64,000 bases of DNA from Hygrophila difformis (taxonomy: Eukaryota; Streptophyta; Magnoliopsida; Lamiales; Acanthaceae), in the NCBI GenBank assembly GCA_030278955.1, contig JAOANR010000014.1:23934068-23998067 (forward strand). Direction: 5' to 3'. Of the stretch, positions 33,373 through 44,764 are shown in pieces. The translations under genes and the position numbers were made by a program. Within the stretch, counting starts at the first letter, position 1. Every line of letters begins with the position of its first letter. The notes under the pieces are model-generated. The model was not told where the DNA came from. It ran no database searches and worked only from the letters and a program-made list of their open reading frames with translations.

Positions 33373-35978
33373 GTATTTCGACAGCATCCTCTCTTCTATT
33401 TTGTCCCAAAAATTCTGATTTCTCGACCCCTATTATATTGCAAACACTCACATCTTAATCCCACGGATTAAGATGTAATATCTCAGAATTGCAATATAAG
33501 GCGTTATGCTGCCAAAATCTTGATTCTCCATTTCCCATCACCTAATTAATTGAACCCTCTAGTCATTAATGATTAATGATTGTAATTAGCAATGATTAAA
33601 TCACTAATTATTATGGTTAAAGGATCTTTGTTCAATTGTCACTAAAACATTTTTCTATAAACAAAACCATGATGCCTTAAACAGATAATCCGGACTGTAA
33701 TTAATTATGGTAGGAGGGATTATTTAAGCCATCAATTATGGATTGATTCCATAGCCTTGTATGAGAAACCAATGTCTCTCATACAAGTTCTTCTCTCTAT
33801 TTTATTCTACTTTATTTTGTCTTTTGCGTGTTGTGTGCAACAATTAGTAAAGAATACATCAGACTAATGTTGGCGGGTATTCCCTCACGGATAACTAGCT
33901 CGTATTCTGGGTATTAGTTACTAAATGTTATTTTGCATGGTCTGGATAGCAGTCGGAGGAAGCCTTGATGGTTCGTCCATCCGGGATTATAATAGCTGCT
34001 CAGCTGACTCCTATCCGGATACAGTTTTATTTTCCTTTTCTTAATTTCCAAACCCAAATTCCAATCTGTAGTATAATTTTGCTAATGCCTGTCAACATTA
34101 TCTGATAAGTACTGCAGAAGGGAAGCATTTAGGTTTTTATCTGAATTCACAGACAGTAGGGGCCCAACTGGTAGCGACACTGCCATTGTAGGGTTTCACC
34201 TGTCTAAGTTCACTTCATCCGAGTAATTGGGAAATTGGATAGTAGATGTTTACAGTCCACCCGATTACTCTGCCATGACTCTGGTCCTCTGACCACTTCA
34301 TATTTGTGTTTTACTTTCTGTCTAGACCTGCCATTATATTTTGGGTCAATTAATTTTACACTTCCCTATATCCGTATGCATGCTACTATTATGTAATTAA
34401 TGTGGTCTATAATATTTTGGGACCCTTCCCTTGGACAATAGAAGTCTAGATTTTAAACAGATACTGCTTATTAAATTTCCGATAAAAAACTCCTTTATAA
34501 AATCCGGATCTAAGTAAGGGATAAATTCTCCAGTTATGACTAATTCATATTCTGTCAAGGGTTGATGTTGGGAAATTAGAAGCAGAGTCAGCGATTAGGT
34601 CTCATCTAGACTGAAAGGATCTGTGTTTTAATTGAGAGTCTAGTACCTGTTTAAGGAATGGTTTTCAGATTCATTATTTTCCACAATTGCTGTTTGATGG
34701 GAGTCTGAGATTAAATATTACACCGAGATGGTGTCCACTTGGACTCAAATACAGTGTAGTAAATAATCTTAGAGGAACAACATCCAGGCCTTGGTTACTT
34801 TCTAAGATAGGGTTGAGTTTTCTTTCAACTGCTATTCTCTCTCGCCAGAGCCTATTTTTGAGTTCTGAGTGAGTGCATCCGGAATGAACTAATTTATTAG
34901 TCCGTTTCATTGGTTTGTATCTCATAACCACCCGGAAGGAAGTGAACACTGCGAGCGGTTCATCAAGCTCCGGGAATTCTTGATCCATACTCCTTCATTC
35001 TGATGGGGAGCTGTCTTTTACTACCAGGGTCAGATTTTCAAAACCTCCGAGTGATAGGATTTTAAATGCTTTCTTTATTGCTTTCTTTTAAATGCTTTCG
35101 TTAGAGGTCACTCGGTTGTATTGAGAGTTGTGTAACTGCTACTAGGATTGATAGTTAAGGGATAGTTCAAGCTCGATTAGAATCTTTGGGTGTGACATGG
35201 GAGAATGATAGTAGTACTTGGCATGTCGATAAATGATTTGTTAGGTGTTGCTTGTCCACCACAGATGAAATAACATACCCAGGCCAGGGCAGTTACAAAT
35301 CTGTGGTATCTGAGAAATTGCGGTCTTAAGAACATGTAAACTCATCCTGTAATTACCTGTCTGTTAAAGGGAACGCAGTACTGAGAGCATGAGAATTAGC
35401 TACCTGACAGAATTATCCCAAGCAAATATCTGTGTATAAAAATGGAAGTTTAATACTGCCTTATCTAAATCTTGTCCAATTTTTATTCTTTTTTCCCTGT
35501 CCCTTCTGTCTACACTGTGAATCAGCTTCATAGCTAGCATAGTGTAAATTTTCATTGCTTTTATAGATAATGTTTATCGCATTCTTAGGATAACTTTACC
35601 CGCTTTCTAGAATAGAATTCATATACTTTGTAGAATAGATTTAAACGCTTTTGTAATTTAGTTTAAATTCAGTCAGTAGATGTTAATCACTTTTCAAATC
35701 AATTGGAGCAATACGAATGGAAAATCTAGTAAAACAACGTGGGCCCTGCTTCTATCGCACATCCTCCAGTGAACGATCCGGTCTTACTATAAATTACTGC
35801 AATTTTTGACACCGTGCGCTTTCGGGCCACAGTTTCTTAACACGAGTAATAAAAACGTGACAACCTATAAATATATCCTTAAACCCCTTTCCCATGAATC
35901 ATAACTCTTTTCATTTAATAAATTCAAACCTGGGATATTTTAGAAAATACTCGTGTGCGGAAATTGTCAAAAGTTTCA

Positions 35979-35996
35979 TGGCGCCGTTGCCGGGGA
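35979..35996 (+). promoter_or_regulatory. Primer-binding site of element B
   Basis: TGGCGCCGTTGCCGGGGA, nine bases after the LTR end, identical to A's site. Confidence 0.88.
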
Positions 35997-36137
35997 GGAT
36001 GCATCGCCGTTTTATTAGAGAATTACATTCCTCATTGCTCCTAGTTAGCTTATACATATAAATATAAATATCTACCTTCAAAACGAATTCTAACCTGGGG
36101 AATGTGCAGGTACCGTCATTATTGAAGCCGTTGTTCT

Positions 36138-38235
36138 ATGCAAAGAAGGAAGCAGACGCGGGCCGAAATCCCGTATAACGCAGAGATAGAAAAGACAGCT
36201 CGACGTCTTAGGGCGGAGACTAAACGAAGACGGGAACGGGAAAGACAGGCACTACTTTCACCAAGCACCAGTAGCGCATATCCGATATGGCAAACCCTGA
36301 CCTTCCCCCAATCATCCCACCCAATCCACCACTTCACAACATCGAGGAAGACCCCGAGGATGCTGATAACGATGATTTGGATGATCCCCCTCCTCAGATC
36401 ATACAAGGAGGTGGGAACCCACCAAACATTGAACAGCAACACTTCGAGGCACCTCCTCCCAACCCGAACCCTCAAAACCCACCAAATAACCAAAACCACC
36501 AAAACTTCCAAAACCAGCAAAATCAGCAGTACCAGAATCCCCATTAGAATCCCCCGAACCCTAATGACTTCAATGATCCGAGGAACTATTATATGCATCA
36601 GAACTACTACCCACATCAATATCAAGGAGGGGTTGAGAACAATCAACAAGCAGCAGCCGCTGATTACATGCAGCCAATCTTAGAGCCATATTTGAACATT
36701 CCTGGACAAGCTCCATTCTTGGCCAGGAATTTCGAATTAAAGCCAGCCCTCATCAATCTTGTTCAGAGCAACCAGTTCGCGGGGGCAAGTCATGAAGATC
36801 CCCATGATCACCTGCAGACGTTCCTAGAGTTGTGTGATACTATCAAGAACCAGAACGTATCCGCTAACACCATTCGATTAAGGTTGTTTCCTTTCTCTCT
36901 GACCAGCGGAGCATGAACATGGTACAAATCACTGCCCGTGAATCAGAAGTCCACATGGGAGGACGTGATCAGAAATTTCTTGACGAAATACTTCCCGGAG
37001 TCCAAGGTGGATGAATGCCGCTCTAAAATTGCGGAATTCAAGATGAAGCCAGACGAGTCCCTGTATGACGCAAAGGAACGGTTCTTCAACTTGCTCAGGA
37101 AATGTCCCCAGCATGGTTTCCATGATTTGGAGAAAATGAGAAAGTTTTACAGCGGTTTGACCCCAGCGTGGAAAAACATGCTTGATGCTGCCGGCGGTCA
37201 ACATCTGCTGTACATTCCAATGGATCAAGCATGGGGCAAGATTGAAGCAATGAGTGTAAACAGATCTGTTCTAACTGATGATGTTAATTCCCCTCCCCCT
37301 CGTGGTTTGTGTGTTGTAGGTACAGCAAAAAAATCAGAAATTGAAAAGCTTCAAGAGCAGGTGGCAGCATTGTCTGTTAATCAGGGAGCTGGAAGCTCCA
37401 CTCAAGGGCAGCAAACAGATGTGATTTGTGGACTGTGTCAAGGTGCTCACGCAACTGATACATGCGAACAGATTTCAGCTGAAAGCTATAACTATGCAGG
37501 GGCTTTCCCAAATAGACACCCAAACCTGTCATACTCAAACAACAATGCCCTTAACTCCCACCTCTTGAACAAACCACAACATCAGCAATTCAATCCTCAG
37601 CAGAACCAAGGATTCAATCAGAACAGGGGACAGAATTTTCAGAACCCCGGTTTCCAACCCCAGATCCAACAGAGACCCCCTCAAAATTTCCAACAGCCTA
37701 CCCAGAACTTCCAAAACTTTCAGCCCCCAAAACTTCCAGCCTGAGTTCATTCCAAACCAAGGCCAATGGAACCAAAACCAGAATCAGAATCAAAATCAAA
37801 AGCCTCCTTCAAGGCTGGAGAATTTGATGACTGATTATCACCAGCCAAAAGAAGATTAACACTCAGCTTCAGGCCTCTATCAGAAATGTGGAAACCCAAG
37901 TTACTCAGATGGCTAATGAAATGCAGAAAAGGGATAAAGGAACGTTGCCAAGCACTGCGGAAAAGAACCCGCAATGCAAAGCAATAACCTTGAAATCTGG
38001 GAAGACACTGGCTGGACCAAGGGGAGTGGATACTGGAAACACTCATGAGGAAGATGATGATGCTGTTGACAATGGTGATGAGGAAGCAATGGATGAACAG
38101 AAAGAAGCCGAACAGCAGACTGACGCTGCAAAAGGAACGGCAGAAACAAAAAATGGTAATGGTGAAGGTACAACCTCTAACCATCTACCACCAAAACATG
38201 ATAACAAAAACAAGTTCATGCCTAGGGTTCCTTAA
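36138..38235 (+). pseudogene. Gag of element B, broken
   Basis: The ATG at 36138 follows an acceptor-like ATGTGCAG and gives an Arg-rich N-terminus like A's. Then a frame change near 36280, TAG at 36545-36547, TGA at 36914-36916, a frame change near 37725 and TAA at 38233-38235 interrupt the reading. The gag domain (PHDHLQTFLELCD, KYFPESKVDECRSKIAEF, PDESLYDAKERF), the knuckle CGLCQGAHATDTC and PPSRLENLMTDY are all recognisable. B is therefore dependent on another element for particles. The final TAA sits in the same frame as pol, so a single-base change separates gag-pol from a continuous frame there. Confidence 0.85.
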
Positions 38236-41200
38236 CCGGCTAGACTTAAAAATAAGCAACAAGATCTGAAGTTTGAAAAATTTCTGAAAAGACTGCGGGA
38301 AGTTGAGATTACCATTCCTTTGATTGAAATGATCTCTGAAATGCCAGTCTATGCTAAGTTCTTGAAAGAAATGATTTCAGGAAAGAGACAGGTTGAGCAG
38401 GACGAATTGGTGGTACTCAACAGCACTTGGAGTGCTATCATTCAGAAGAAGCTGCCAGAAAAGAAAGAAGACCCCGGATGTTATACATTGCCAATTCGGA
38501 TTGGCCAGAACAACGCCGGAAAAGGACTGTGTGACCTCGGCTCCAGCATTAACGTTATGCCATTAACCATGGTTAAACGTCTTAAGCTGGGAGTGGTGGA
38601 ACCGGTCAAAATGAGGCTCCAGCTTGCAGATAGGTCAATTACAAAGCCAATCGGAATCTTGAAAGATGTGATAATCAAAGCCGGCAGTACTCCGTTTCCA
38701 ATGGACTTCATCATTCTGGACATCGAGGAGGACTCTGACATGCCTCTCATATTAGGCAGGCCGTTCTTGGCCACAGGCGGAGCACTGATTGATGCTAAGT
38801 CCGGAAGGGTGACACTCCGCGTTGATGGGGATGAAGTCATCTTCGACATGGAGCAACTGCAGAGATTCCCAAACGACAGTTCTTGTTTTTCTTTTGATGA
38901 TGTAATAGTTAGGAAAGAGCTAGACTATGGAAACAGTGATGAAATGATGCTGTATGAATCTTCAAAGCAGGTACTGATGCCTGCTGGTGCTGAGCCAAAG
39001 GAACAGTGCAGCGCCGTCCAATTTGAGGATCCCGAGTCCGGGGACCTTGAAGCATATGACGGTGCTGATTTCACTGCACAGGAGAATGATGGCACCGAAG
39101 AGGAAGAAGAGGACCCTGTACTGACGCAGGGTCCCGAAGGTATATCTGATCTCCCACTACCCATTTCTCGCAAATTACTCCCTTCCGTTGAATGTCCACC
39201 AGAGCTTGAACTTAAAACATTACCCGATCATCTCAAGTACGCGTTTCTCGCAGAACATAAAAAATTACCTGTGATTGTTTCGGCTAAGCTCTCCCAAGAG
39301 CAAGAAAATGCTCTGGTGGTCGTTCTTAAGAAACATGTACATGCAATAGGTTGGACCATTTCTGATATAAAAGGAATAAGCCCTTCTATTTGCATGCACA
39401 GGATTTTAATGGAAGAAGAGTATAAACCCTCCCGTCAGCTTCAGAGGCGTTTGAACCCCCTCATGCAAGAAGTGGTAAGAAAGGAGGTTATCAAGCTCTT
39501 AGATGCTGGTATAATCTATCCTATTTCTGACAGCAAATGGGTTAGCCCAGTGCAGGTCGTGCCAAAGCGAGGAGGGATGTGCATAACCAAGAATGAGCAA
39601 GGAGAAGAGGTTGCAACCAGGCCAGTGACCGGATGGAGAGTTTGCATCGACTACCGGAAACTGAACGAGGCCACTCGCAAGGACCATTTTCCTTTGCCAT
39701 TTATTGATCAAATGCTTGAGAGGTTGGCAGGGAGAGAATTTTATTGCTTTTTGGATGGTTATTCTGGGTATAATCAGATTGTTATTTCAAGCGAAGACCA
39801 TGAAAAAACAACTTTTACTTGCCCTTATGGCACTTTTGCCTACAGGCGCATGCCTTTCGGTCTTTGCAATGCACCTGCTACTTTTCAAAGATGCATGATG
39901 TCTATATTCTCTGAATTTATCGAAAAATGCATTGATGTCTTCATGGATGACTTCTCTGTATATGGAGATACATTTGAAGAATGTTTGACTAATCTTGCTA
40001 AGATTTTAAAGAGGTGTGAGGACACTAACCTTGTTTTAAATTGGGAAAAGTGCCATTTTATGGTCACTGAGGGCATAGTGTTAGGTCATCGCTTTTCTCG
40101 TGCAGGTATTGAAGTTGATCCAACCAAAGTTTCTATCATTTCCAATCTCCCTCTTCCTAACTCGATCAAATCAGTTAGGAGCTTCTTAGGGCATGCCGGT
40201 TTTTACCGGAGATTCATTAAGGATTTCTCTAAAATTGCCAAGCCGCTCACTAATCTGCTTTGTAAAGAAAATTATTTCTTAATAAATGAAGCGTGTGTCC
40301 AAGCCTTTGACATGCTCACGAAGATGTTGGTTTCTGCATCGATAGTGCAACCACCCGATTGGTCAATACCTTTCGAGGTAATGTGCGATGCTAGTGATCT
40401 CGCCGTAGGCGCAGTTCTTGGGCAACATAAGGACGGGAGACATTGCGTAATTCATTACGCAAGTCATGCCCTGAATGAGGCCCAAGTCAACTACACCACA
40501 ACGGAGAAAGAGATGTATGCTGTAATCTTCGCGTTTGATAAATTCAGACAGTATCTGATAGGTACGAAGACTATAGTGTACACCGATCATTCAGCATTGA
40601 GATACTTGTTTAGCAAACAAGATGCCAAACCTCGATTAATCAGGTGGGTACTTCTGTTGCAAGAATTCGACATCATAATAAAAGATAGGCGAGGTCGAGA
40701 TAATGGTGCTCCTGACCACTTATCTCGATTAGATAATGATAAAAAGGAAAAAGCCGTTAATGAAGAGTTTCCGGATGAACAATTGTTCGCATTGCATTTG
40801 CACAATCAAGCTTGTCCATGGTTTTCCGACATCGCTAACTTCTTGGCGTGCGGAATAACCTCACAGTTTTCGAACTATCATCAGAAGAATAAGTTCAACC
40901 GAGATGTATTAAATTACTTCTGGGAAGAACCTTATCTCTTCAAACACTGCGCCGATTCAATAATCAGGCGATGTGTGACCGAGCATGAAGCCTATCAAAT
41001 TGTCAGAAAATGCCATGAATCAGAATATGGAGGTCACCATGGTCCCGCTCGAACGGCCCACAAGGTCCTCGAATGTGGATTTTATTGGCCTCACATCTAT
41101 GAGGATTGCAGGACATTTGTGAAAGGTTGCGACAAATGCCAAAGATTAGGAAACATCTCCAAGAGGGATGAGATGCCTCAAAAGGGGATTCTCACGCTTG

Positions 41201-42102
41201 AGATCTTCGATGTATGGGGCATTGACTTCATGGGACCGTTCCCACCATCCGGTGGAAACTACTATATCTTGGTAGCTGTCGATTACGTGTCCAAATGGGT
41301 CGAGGCTGTCGCATTACCGACCAATGATGGTAGCCAAGTCATCAAGTTCCTCAAGAACAACATTTTCAGTAGATTTGGCATACCTAGGGTGGTGATATCT
41401 GATGGAGGAACACACTTTATTAATAAAGCTTTCGAAACTTTAATGAGTGAAAATGGGATCCTCCATAAGATAGGCACGCCTTATCATCCCCAGACTAGTG
41501 GTCAAGTCGAAGTATCCAATCGCGAAATCAAACACATACTCGAAGCCACTATCGGGATAACCCGTAAGGATTGGGCACGTAAGCTCAATGACGCTCTATG
41601 GGCATACCGCACAGCATATAAGACTCCCATTGGGATGTCTCCATATAGGCTTGTCTTCGGAAAAGCCTGTCATTTGCCTGTAGAGCTAGAGCATAAAGCT
41701 TACTGGGCCGTTAGGACGCTCAACTTCGATCCGAAAGTTGCTCAAAGCAAACGTAAGTTGGACCTCAATGAAATTGAAGAAATACGAGCGCAAGCTTATG
41801 AAAGCTCTCGAATTTATAAGGAGCGGACCCAGAAGTTGCACGATCGCCAGATTAAGCATAAACATTTCTATGTTGGTCAAAGTGTATTATTGTTCAATTC
41901 TAAGTTGGAGCTGTTCCCCGGAAAGCTTAAATCCAGATGGGAAGGACCACATGAAGTGTTAGAAGTGTTTGAAAATGGAGCCGTCAGAATCCGAACTGAC
42001 AAGGGCAACATAGTGGTGAATGGACATCGATTGAAGGAGTACATCGGACAGTTCGATCCAGAGAAAGAAAGCCAAGCAGTGGCAGACCCGGCTTACGCTT
42101 AA
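38236..42102 (+). CDS. Pol polyprotein of Athila-like element B (protease, RT, RNase H, integrase)
   Basis: An open frame of 1288 codons after the TAA at 38233; normally it would be made as part of a gag-pol fusion. Domains in order: aspartic protease with [12 protein letters not shown] (Asp codon 38533), reverse transcriptase with [14 protein letters not shown] and FMDD (39940-39951), RNase H with [17 protein letters not shown] (about 40372), integrase zinc region [10 protein letters not shown]...CDKC (about 41011-41145), and catalytic Asp (41224), Asp (41401) and Glu (41509) in DFMGPF, SDGGTHF and [10 protein letters not shown]. It copies element RNA into DNA and inserts it into chromosomes. 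No stop or frameshift was seen, in contrast to B's gag and A's pol. It is the only intact large enzyme in the window. Confidence 0.92.
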   Translation, partial: PARLKNKQQDLKFEKFLKRLREVEITIPLIEMISEMPVYAKFLKEMISGKRQVEQDELVVLNSTWSAIIQKKLPEKKEDPGCYTLPIRIGQNNAGKGLCDLGSSINVMPLTMVKRLKLGVVEPVKMRLQLADRSITKPIGILKDVIIKAGSTPFPMDFIILDIEEDSDMPLILGRPFLATGGALIDAKSGRVTLRVDGDEVIFDMEQLQRFPNDSSCFSFDDVIVRKELDYGNSDEMMLYESSKQVLMPAGAEPKEQCSAVQFEDPESGDLEAYDGADFTAQENDGTEEEEEDPVLTQGPEGISDLPLPISRKLLPSVECPPELELKTLPDHLKYAFLAEHKKLPVIVSAKLSQEQENALVVVLKKHVHAIGWTISDIKGISPSICMHRILMEEEYKPSRQLQRRLNPLMQEVVRKEVIKLLDAGIIYPISDSKWVSPVQVVPKRGGMCITKNEQGEEVATRPVTGWRVCIDYRKLNEATRKDHFPLPFIDQMLERLAGREFYCFLDGYSGYNQIVISSEDHEKTTFTCPYGTFAYRRMPFGLCNAPATFQRCMMSIFSEFIEKCIDVFMDDFSVYGDTFEECLTNLAKILKRCEDTNLVLNWEKCHFMVTEGIVLGHRFSRAGIEVDPTKVSIISNLPLPNSIKSVRSFLGHAGFYRRFIKDFSKIAKPLTNLLCKENYFLINEACVQAFDMLTKMLVSASIVQPPDWSIPFEVMCDASDLAVGAVLGQHKDGRHCVIHYASHALNEAQVNYTTTEKEMYAVIFAFDKFRQYLIGTKTIVYTDHSALRYLFSKQDAKPRLIRWVLLLQEFDIIIKDRRGRDNGAPDHLSRLDNDKKEKAVNEEFPDEQLFALHLHNQACPWFSDIANFLACGITSQFSNYHQKNKFNRDVLNYFWEEPYLFKHCADSIIRRCVTEHEAYQIVRKCHESEYGGHHGPARTAHKVLECGFYWPHIYEDCRTFVKGCDKCQRLGNISKRDEMPQKGILTLEIFDVWGIDFMGPFPPSGGNYYILVAVDYVSKWVEAVALPTNDGSQVIKFLKNNIFSRFGIPRVVISDGGTHFINKAFETLMSENGILHKIGTPYHPQTSGQVEVSNREIKHILEATIGITRKDWARKLNDALWAYRTAYKTPIGMSPYRLVFGKACHLPVELEHKAYWAVRTLNFDPKVAQSKRKLDLNEIEEIRAQAYESSRIYKERTQKLHDRQIKHKHFYVGQSVLLFNSKLELFPGKLKSRWEGPHEVLEVFENGAVRIRTDKGNIVVNGHRLKEYIGQFDPEKESQAVADPAYA

Positions 42103-42125
42103 TAAGAAACAGCATTAAAGTGACC

Positions 42126-42144
42126 TAAATGTGAGGATGTTGAT
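42126..42144 (+). promoter_or_regulatory. Polypurine-like motif copy 1, downstream of pol (B)
   Basis: TAAATGTGAGGATGTTGAT, the same as the sequence directly before the 3' LTR (46431-46448). It is followed after about 40 bp by an acceptor-like TGTCTTGCAG (ends 42186). Further copies are at 44016-44034, and in A at 54903-54924 and 57463-57480. Confidence 0.6.
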
Positions 42145-42243
42145 ATTTGGAGAAAATCTAAGGCGTTTTATTCATCTGTCTTGCAGAAAGTTCGAAACCA
42201 TCAAAAAGAGGAGCAGAAAAGTAACACGGAAAACCAGGTTCTT

Positions 42244-42340
42244 GGTTGGATTAATTCCATGAAATTGAGAAAATATTTCCGGAATTTGAAGCAATTTAAA
42301 TCCGGAATAATTTTTGCAAGCAAATGGAATTAATCCAACC
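42244..42340 (+). promoter_or_regulatory. Long inverted repeat (hairpin) downstream of pol, element B
   Basis: The arms GGTTGGATTAATTCCAT (42244-42260) and ATGGAATTAATCCAACC (42324-42340) are perfectly complementary. An inner pair, TTTCCGGAATTT and AAATCCGGAATAA, lies in the loop. Element A has the same at 55019-55115 with shorter arms. Confidence 0.75.
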
Positions 42341-42496
42341 TAATTTGTGCAAATGGATCCTTCTTTAATTTAAGCCCAGTATTTTGAATTTATTTGGACT
42401 GAATTTACTCAGGTCCAAATCAAATAAAGTGGATTCAGGCCCAATACCACGCTCGGGCCCAGACCACGAAAAATTTGAAAATTCAAAAATTTTTGT

Positions 42497-42785
42497 GTCG
42501 CGAAGCAGTGCTCCGCGACCAGGCGTGGTCCCGCGACATACTCGCATTTATCTCTAACTCCTGCTAACGTTGTCGCGGAACCCCTGTCGCGGGCCATGAC
42601 CCCGCGACTGGCCTTCTATTCCGCGACACATTTCCTCGTTGACTTTTTCCTCTACAGAACTCGGTCGCGATACCCCTGTCGCGAGGCACTGCTCTGCGAC
42701 TGGACCCCACTCCCGCGACATGTCTAATGTCGCTAGGCCCTGGTCGCGTAACCTAGTTCCGCGACACGGACTGGGGTTCCGCGGC
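42497..42785. repeat. Palindrome array upstream of the F-box-like gene, element B
   Basis: Nested TGTCGCG units, for example TGTCGCGGAA (about 42570-42580), inner GTCGCGGG with CCCGCGAC, then TTCCGCGACA (about 42619-42628). The array ends about 12 bp before the TATA-like box. It is the same motif family as the LTR arrays of B but not a copy of them. Confidence 0.85.
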
Positions 42786-42797
42786 CAGCTTTTTCAG

Positions 42798-42805
42798 TAT
42801 TTATA
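42798..42805 (+). promoter_or_regulatory. Candidate TATA box of the F-box-like gene, element B
   Basis: TATTTATA followed by a C-rich, then CT-rich leader. The ATG is about 145 bp downstream, as in a compact plant promoter. Element A has TTATATACCCC in the same position. Confidence 0.6.
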
Positions 42806-42946
42806 CCCCCCCCCCCTCCTCACCTCCTTTCCCTGCATTCTCCTTTTTTTCACTCGTCTCTCCAACTTCTCCTGTTCCCTCTTCGCTCTCCCGAACGAAC
42901 ACCACCGTGTTCTTCGCACTCAACCATCTGTTCTTAAAGGGAAACT

Positions 42947-44764
42947 ATGGACCGATTTTACAGACTCCTTCCAAACTTGGGACCCCTACCCCGACCTGAA
43001 CCATGGAGGGCAGGGTAGAACCCCATTTTCCCCCCCTCCTGTCCATAACTCTCGGTTTTCCTTGTTCTTTTGTTTTTGACTTGTGGAGAACATGATGTGG
43101 TTTGTGTGCACTGGTGTTTTTCTGTTTTTAAAGTTTTTGCGTGCTCTCGGTTTTGAGCATTGTTTTGAGATCTTTTTGGAATCTGTACACAACTCATCTT
43201 TTTAAAACTGACAAGAGTTAAAATTTTTGAGAGACTTGAACTGGGAGAGAGGAACTAATGAATGTTAGGGTGTTGTTTTGAGCACCATGATGTTGTTAGT
43301 TTTTCTATTCTGAGTTTTAGGGTTGATTGCTTGTTGTTCATGTTCAACTGTGTTTTTGTTCTTAAATAAATGTTTCTGCAGTGTCATCTGGGAACATTAA
43401 AGTGGAAAGATCTTTTTGGCATATTTGTTTCCTCATGTTACAACTTGTGGGAATAAATGTTTGTTTGCTTATGGAAACATAGTACAAACACCCAATAGGA
43501 GACTTCCACTTTTTACTAAAAGTGACCTTTTAGAAAAAGACAAAAAGAGTTAATAGATTTAATGTTTGACTTATTCTTTTTGTTCCCAATGGAACTGTAG
43601 TGTGAGTAAAATAGCAGTGTTCTTGTCACTCAATTGCTATCCTTTTCAGAATCCAAATTGGGACCACTCACACCCCACTTTCCTTAAATAAAACAAGTCA
43701 ACCTTTTAAAAAAATTAAAAATAGTGTTTGCAAATTTTTTGATGTTTTAACTGTCCAAGACAGTCCGGGCAGTCCAAAAATAGCAGATCCATGTCGCCAC
43801 CTCCACTGCACATTCCAAATTCGAGCATTCCATCTCCTGCATCCATCTCATCCCATTTTCAACAAGTGTCTCGGACTTGTTTAATAATATGGGAAAATCG
43901 AACTTTTGGGCCCGATGGCCCGTATAGGGGCCCAATGATCCCTATCAATTTTTTTTACCTATGCTTTAAATTGAAATTCAAGTCAGAAACTTAATCTCAC
44001 ATTTAGAGCAAAACTCTAAATGTGAGGATGTTGGGTTCTAAACTTGAATAACTTCTGAGGAAAATATAAAAATTGGATTCATCATTTCTTATCTTTTCAG
44101 GGGCAATCTTCCTATCCCGGACCCTGCACCCGAGGGAACCCAGCTGCTTGACTTACCACTAGAGCTCCTAGGTGAAATCCTCTCCCGAATAGGAGAGGAT
44201 GAAATCAGGGAAGTGTTCACTGCACAAGAGACATGCAAAAAGTTCAGGGACGCAGGAAATCTCGCCATCGTGTACAAGCGATGCGAGTTGGATACTGCTA
44301 GGGTGAGGCAGTGGCAAGGGAGGATACGGTGGCAGAAAGAGAGATTTCTGCACACATGCACGGAGGCTGGAAACTTCAACCTCAAAATTGTTGCAGCACT
44401 CCTGGCATTTGCAGAAGAGGATGAGGAGCGAGCATGCGAACTGCTGCGGCCAGGCATCGAAGACAATCACAAAGCGTCAATCTTCACCCGTGGACTGATG
44501 CTCATGAGCAAGCTGGATGAAGGCCAGGTTAATCAGGGGATCAAAATGATAGAGAGAATGGTGACCGATCGATCGGTCCTGAACTACACGTCCGCCAACA
44601 CTCTCTCATGGATGTCGGACGATCCGGACACTCCCTACCTATTTGCAGATCAACCACCCCGGGTCTACTGCACAAGGATGCATGAACCCCTGAGAGACCA
44701 CAATGGCTGGTGCCTGCGCTGTGAACTGACCAGGTACATCCACTGGCTCAGATACATGCTCTAG
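42947..44764 (+). CDS. F-box-like accessory protein of element B, two exons
   Basis: Proposed exon 1 is 42947-43014 (ATG to GG, donor GTAGAA). Proposed exon 2 is 44101-44764, after TTATCTTTTCAG. The phase fits, giving about 243 residues. The segment LLDLPLELLGEILSRIGEDE followed by CKKFRDAGNLAIVYKRC has the F-box pattern (an SKP1-binding motif of ubiquitin ligases), like plant At1g67623/At2g35280-type proteins. The C-terminus has C and H residues (CTRMHEPLRDHNGWCLRCEL). It sits between pol and the 3' LTR, where Athila elements may carry env-like ORFs. A has a homologue (57517-57762), about two-thirds identical by eye, with the same exon phase. Exon 2 is securely coding; exon 1 and function are inference. 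Confidence 0.72.

Larger units (their letters stand above)
31488..35969 (+). repeat. 5' LTR of element B
   Basis: 4482 bp, starts TGATAATGGCC, ends AAATTGTCA. It is unusually long. It contains two palindrome arrays (31803-32166 and 32858-33372) separated by a TATA box (32205-32212), then about 2.6 kb of non-coding leader-like sequence homologous to A's LTR. Confidence 0.92.

Noticed and set aside
34674..34988. 104-codon minus-strand frame, also at 49631-49945
   Set aside because: It occurs in both LTR copies of element B in non-coding leader sequence. Its duplication is due to the LTRs, and no features support coding.
42639..43079. 146-codon frame across the F-box promoter and exon 1
   Set aside because: It starts in the palindrome array and crosses the TATA box. 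The 42947 ATG with the in-phase splice gives a better gene model.
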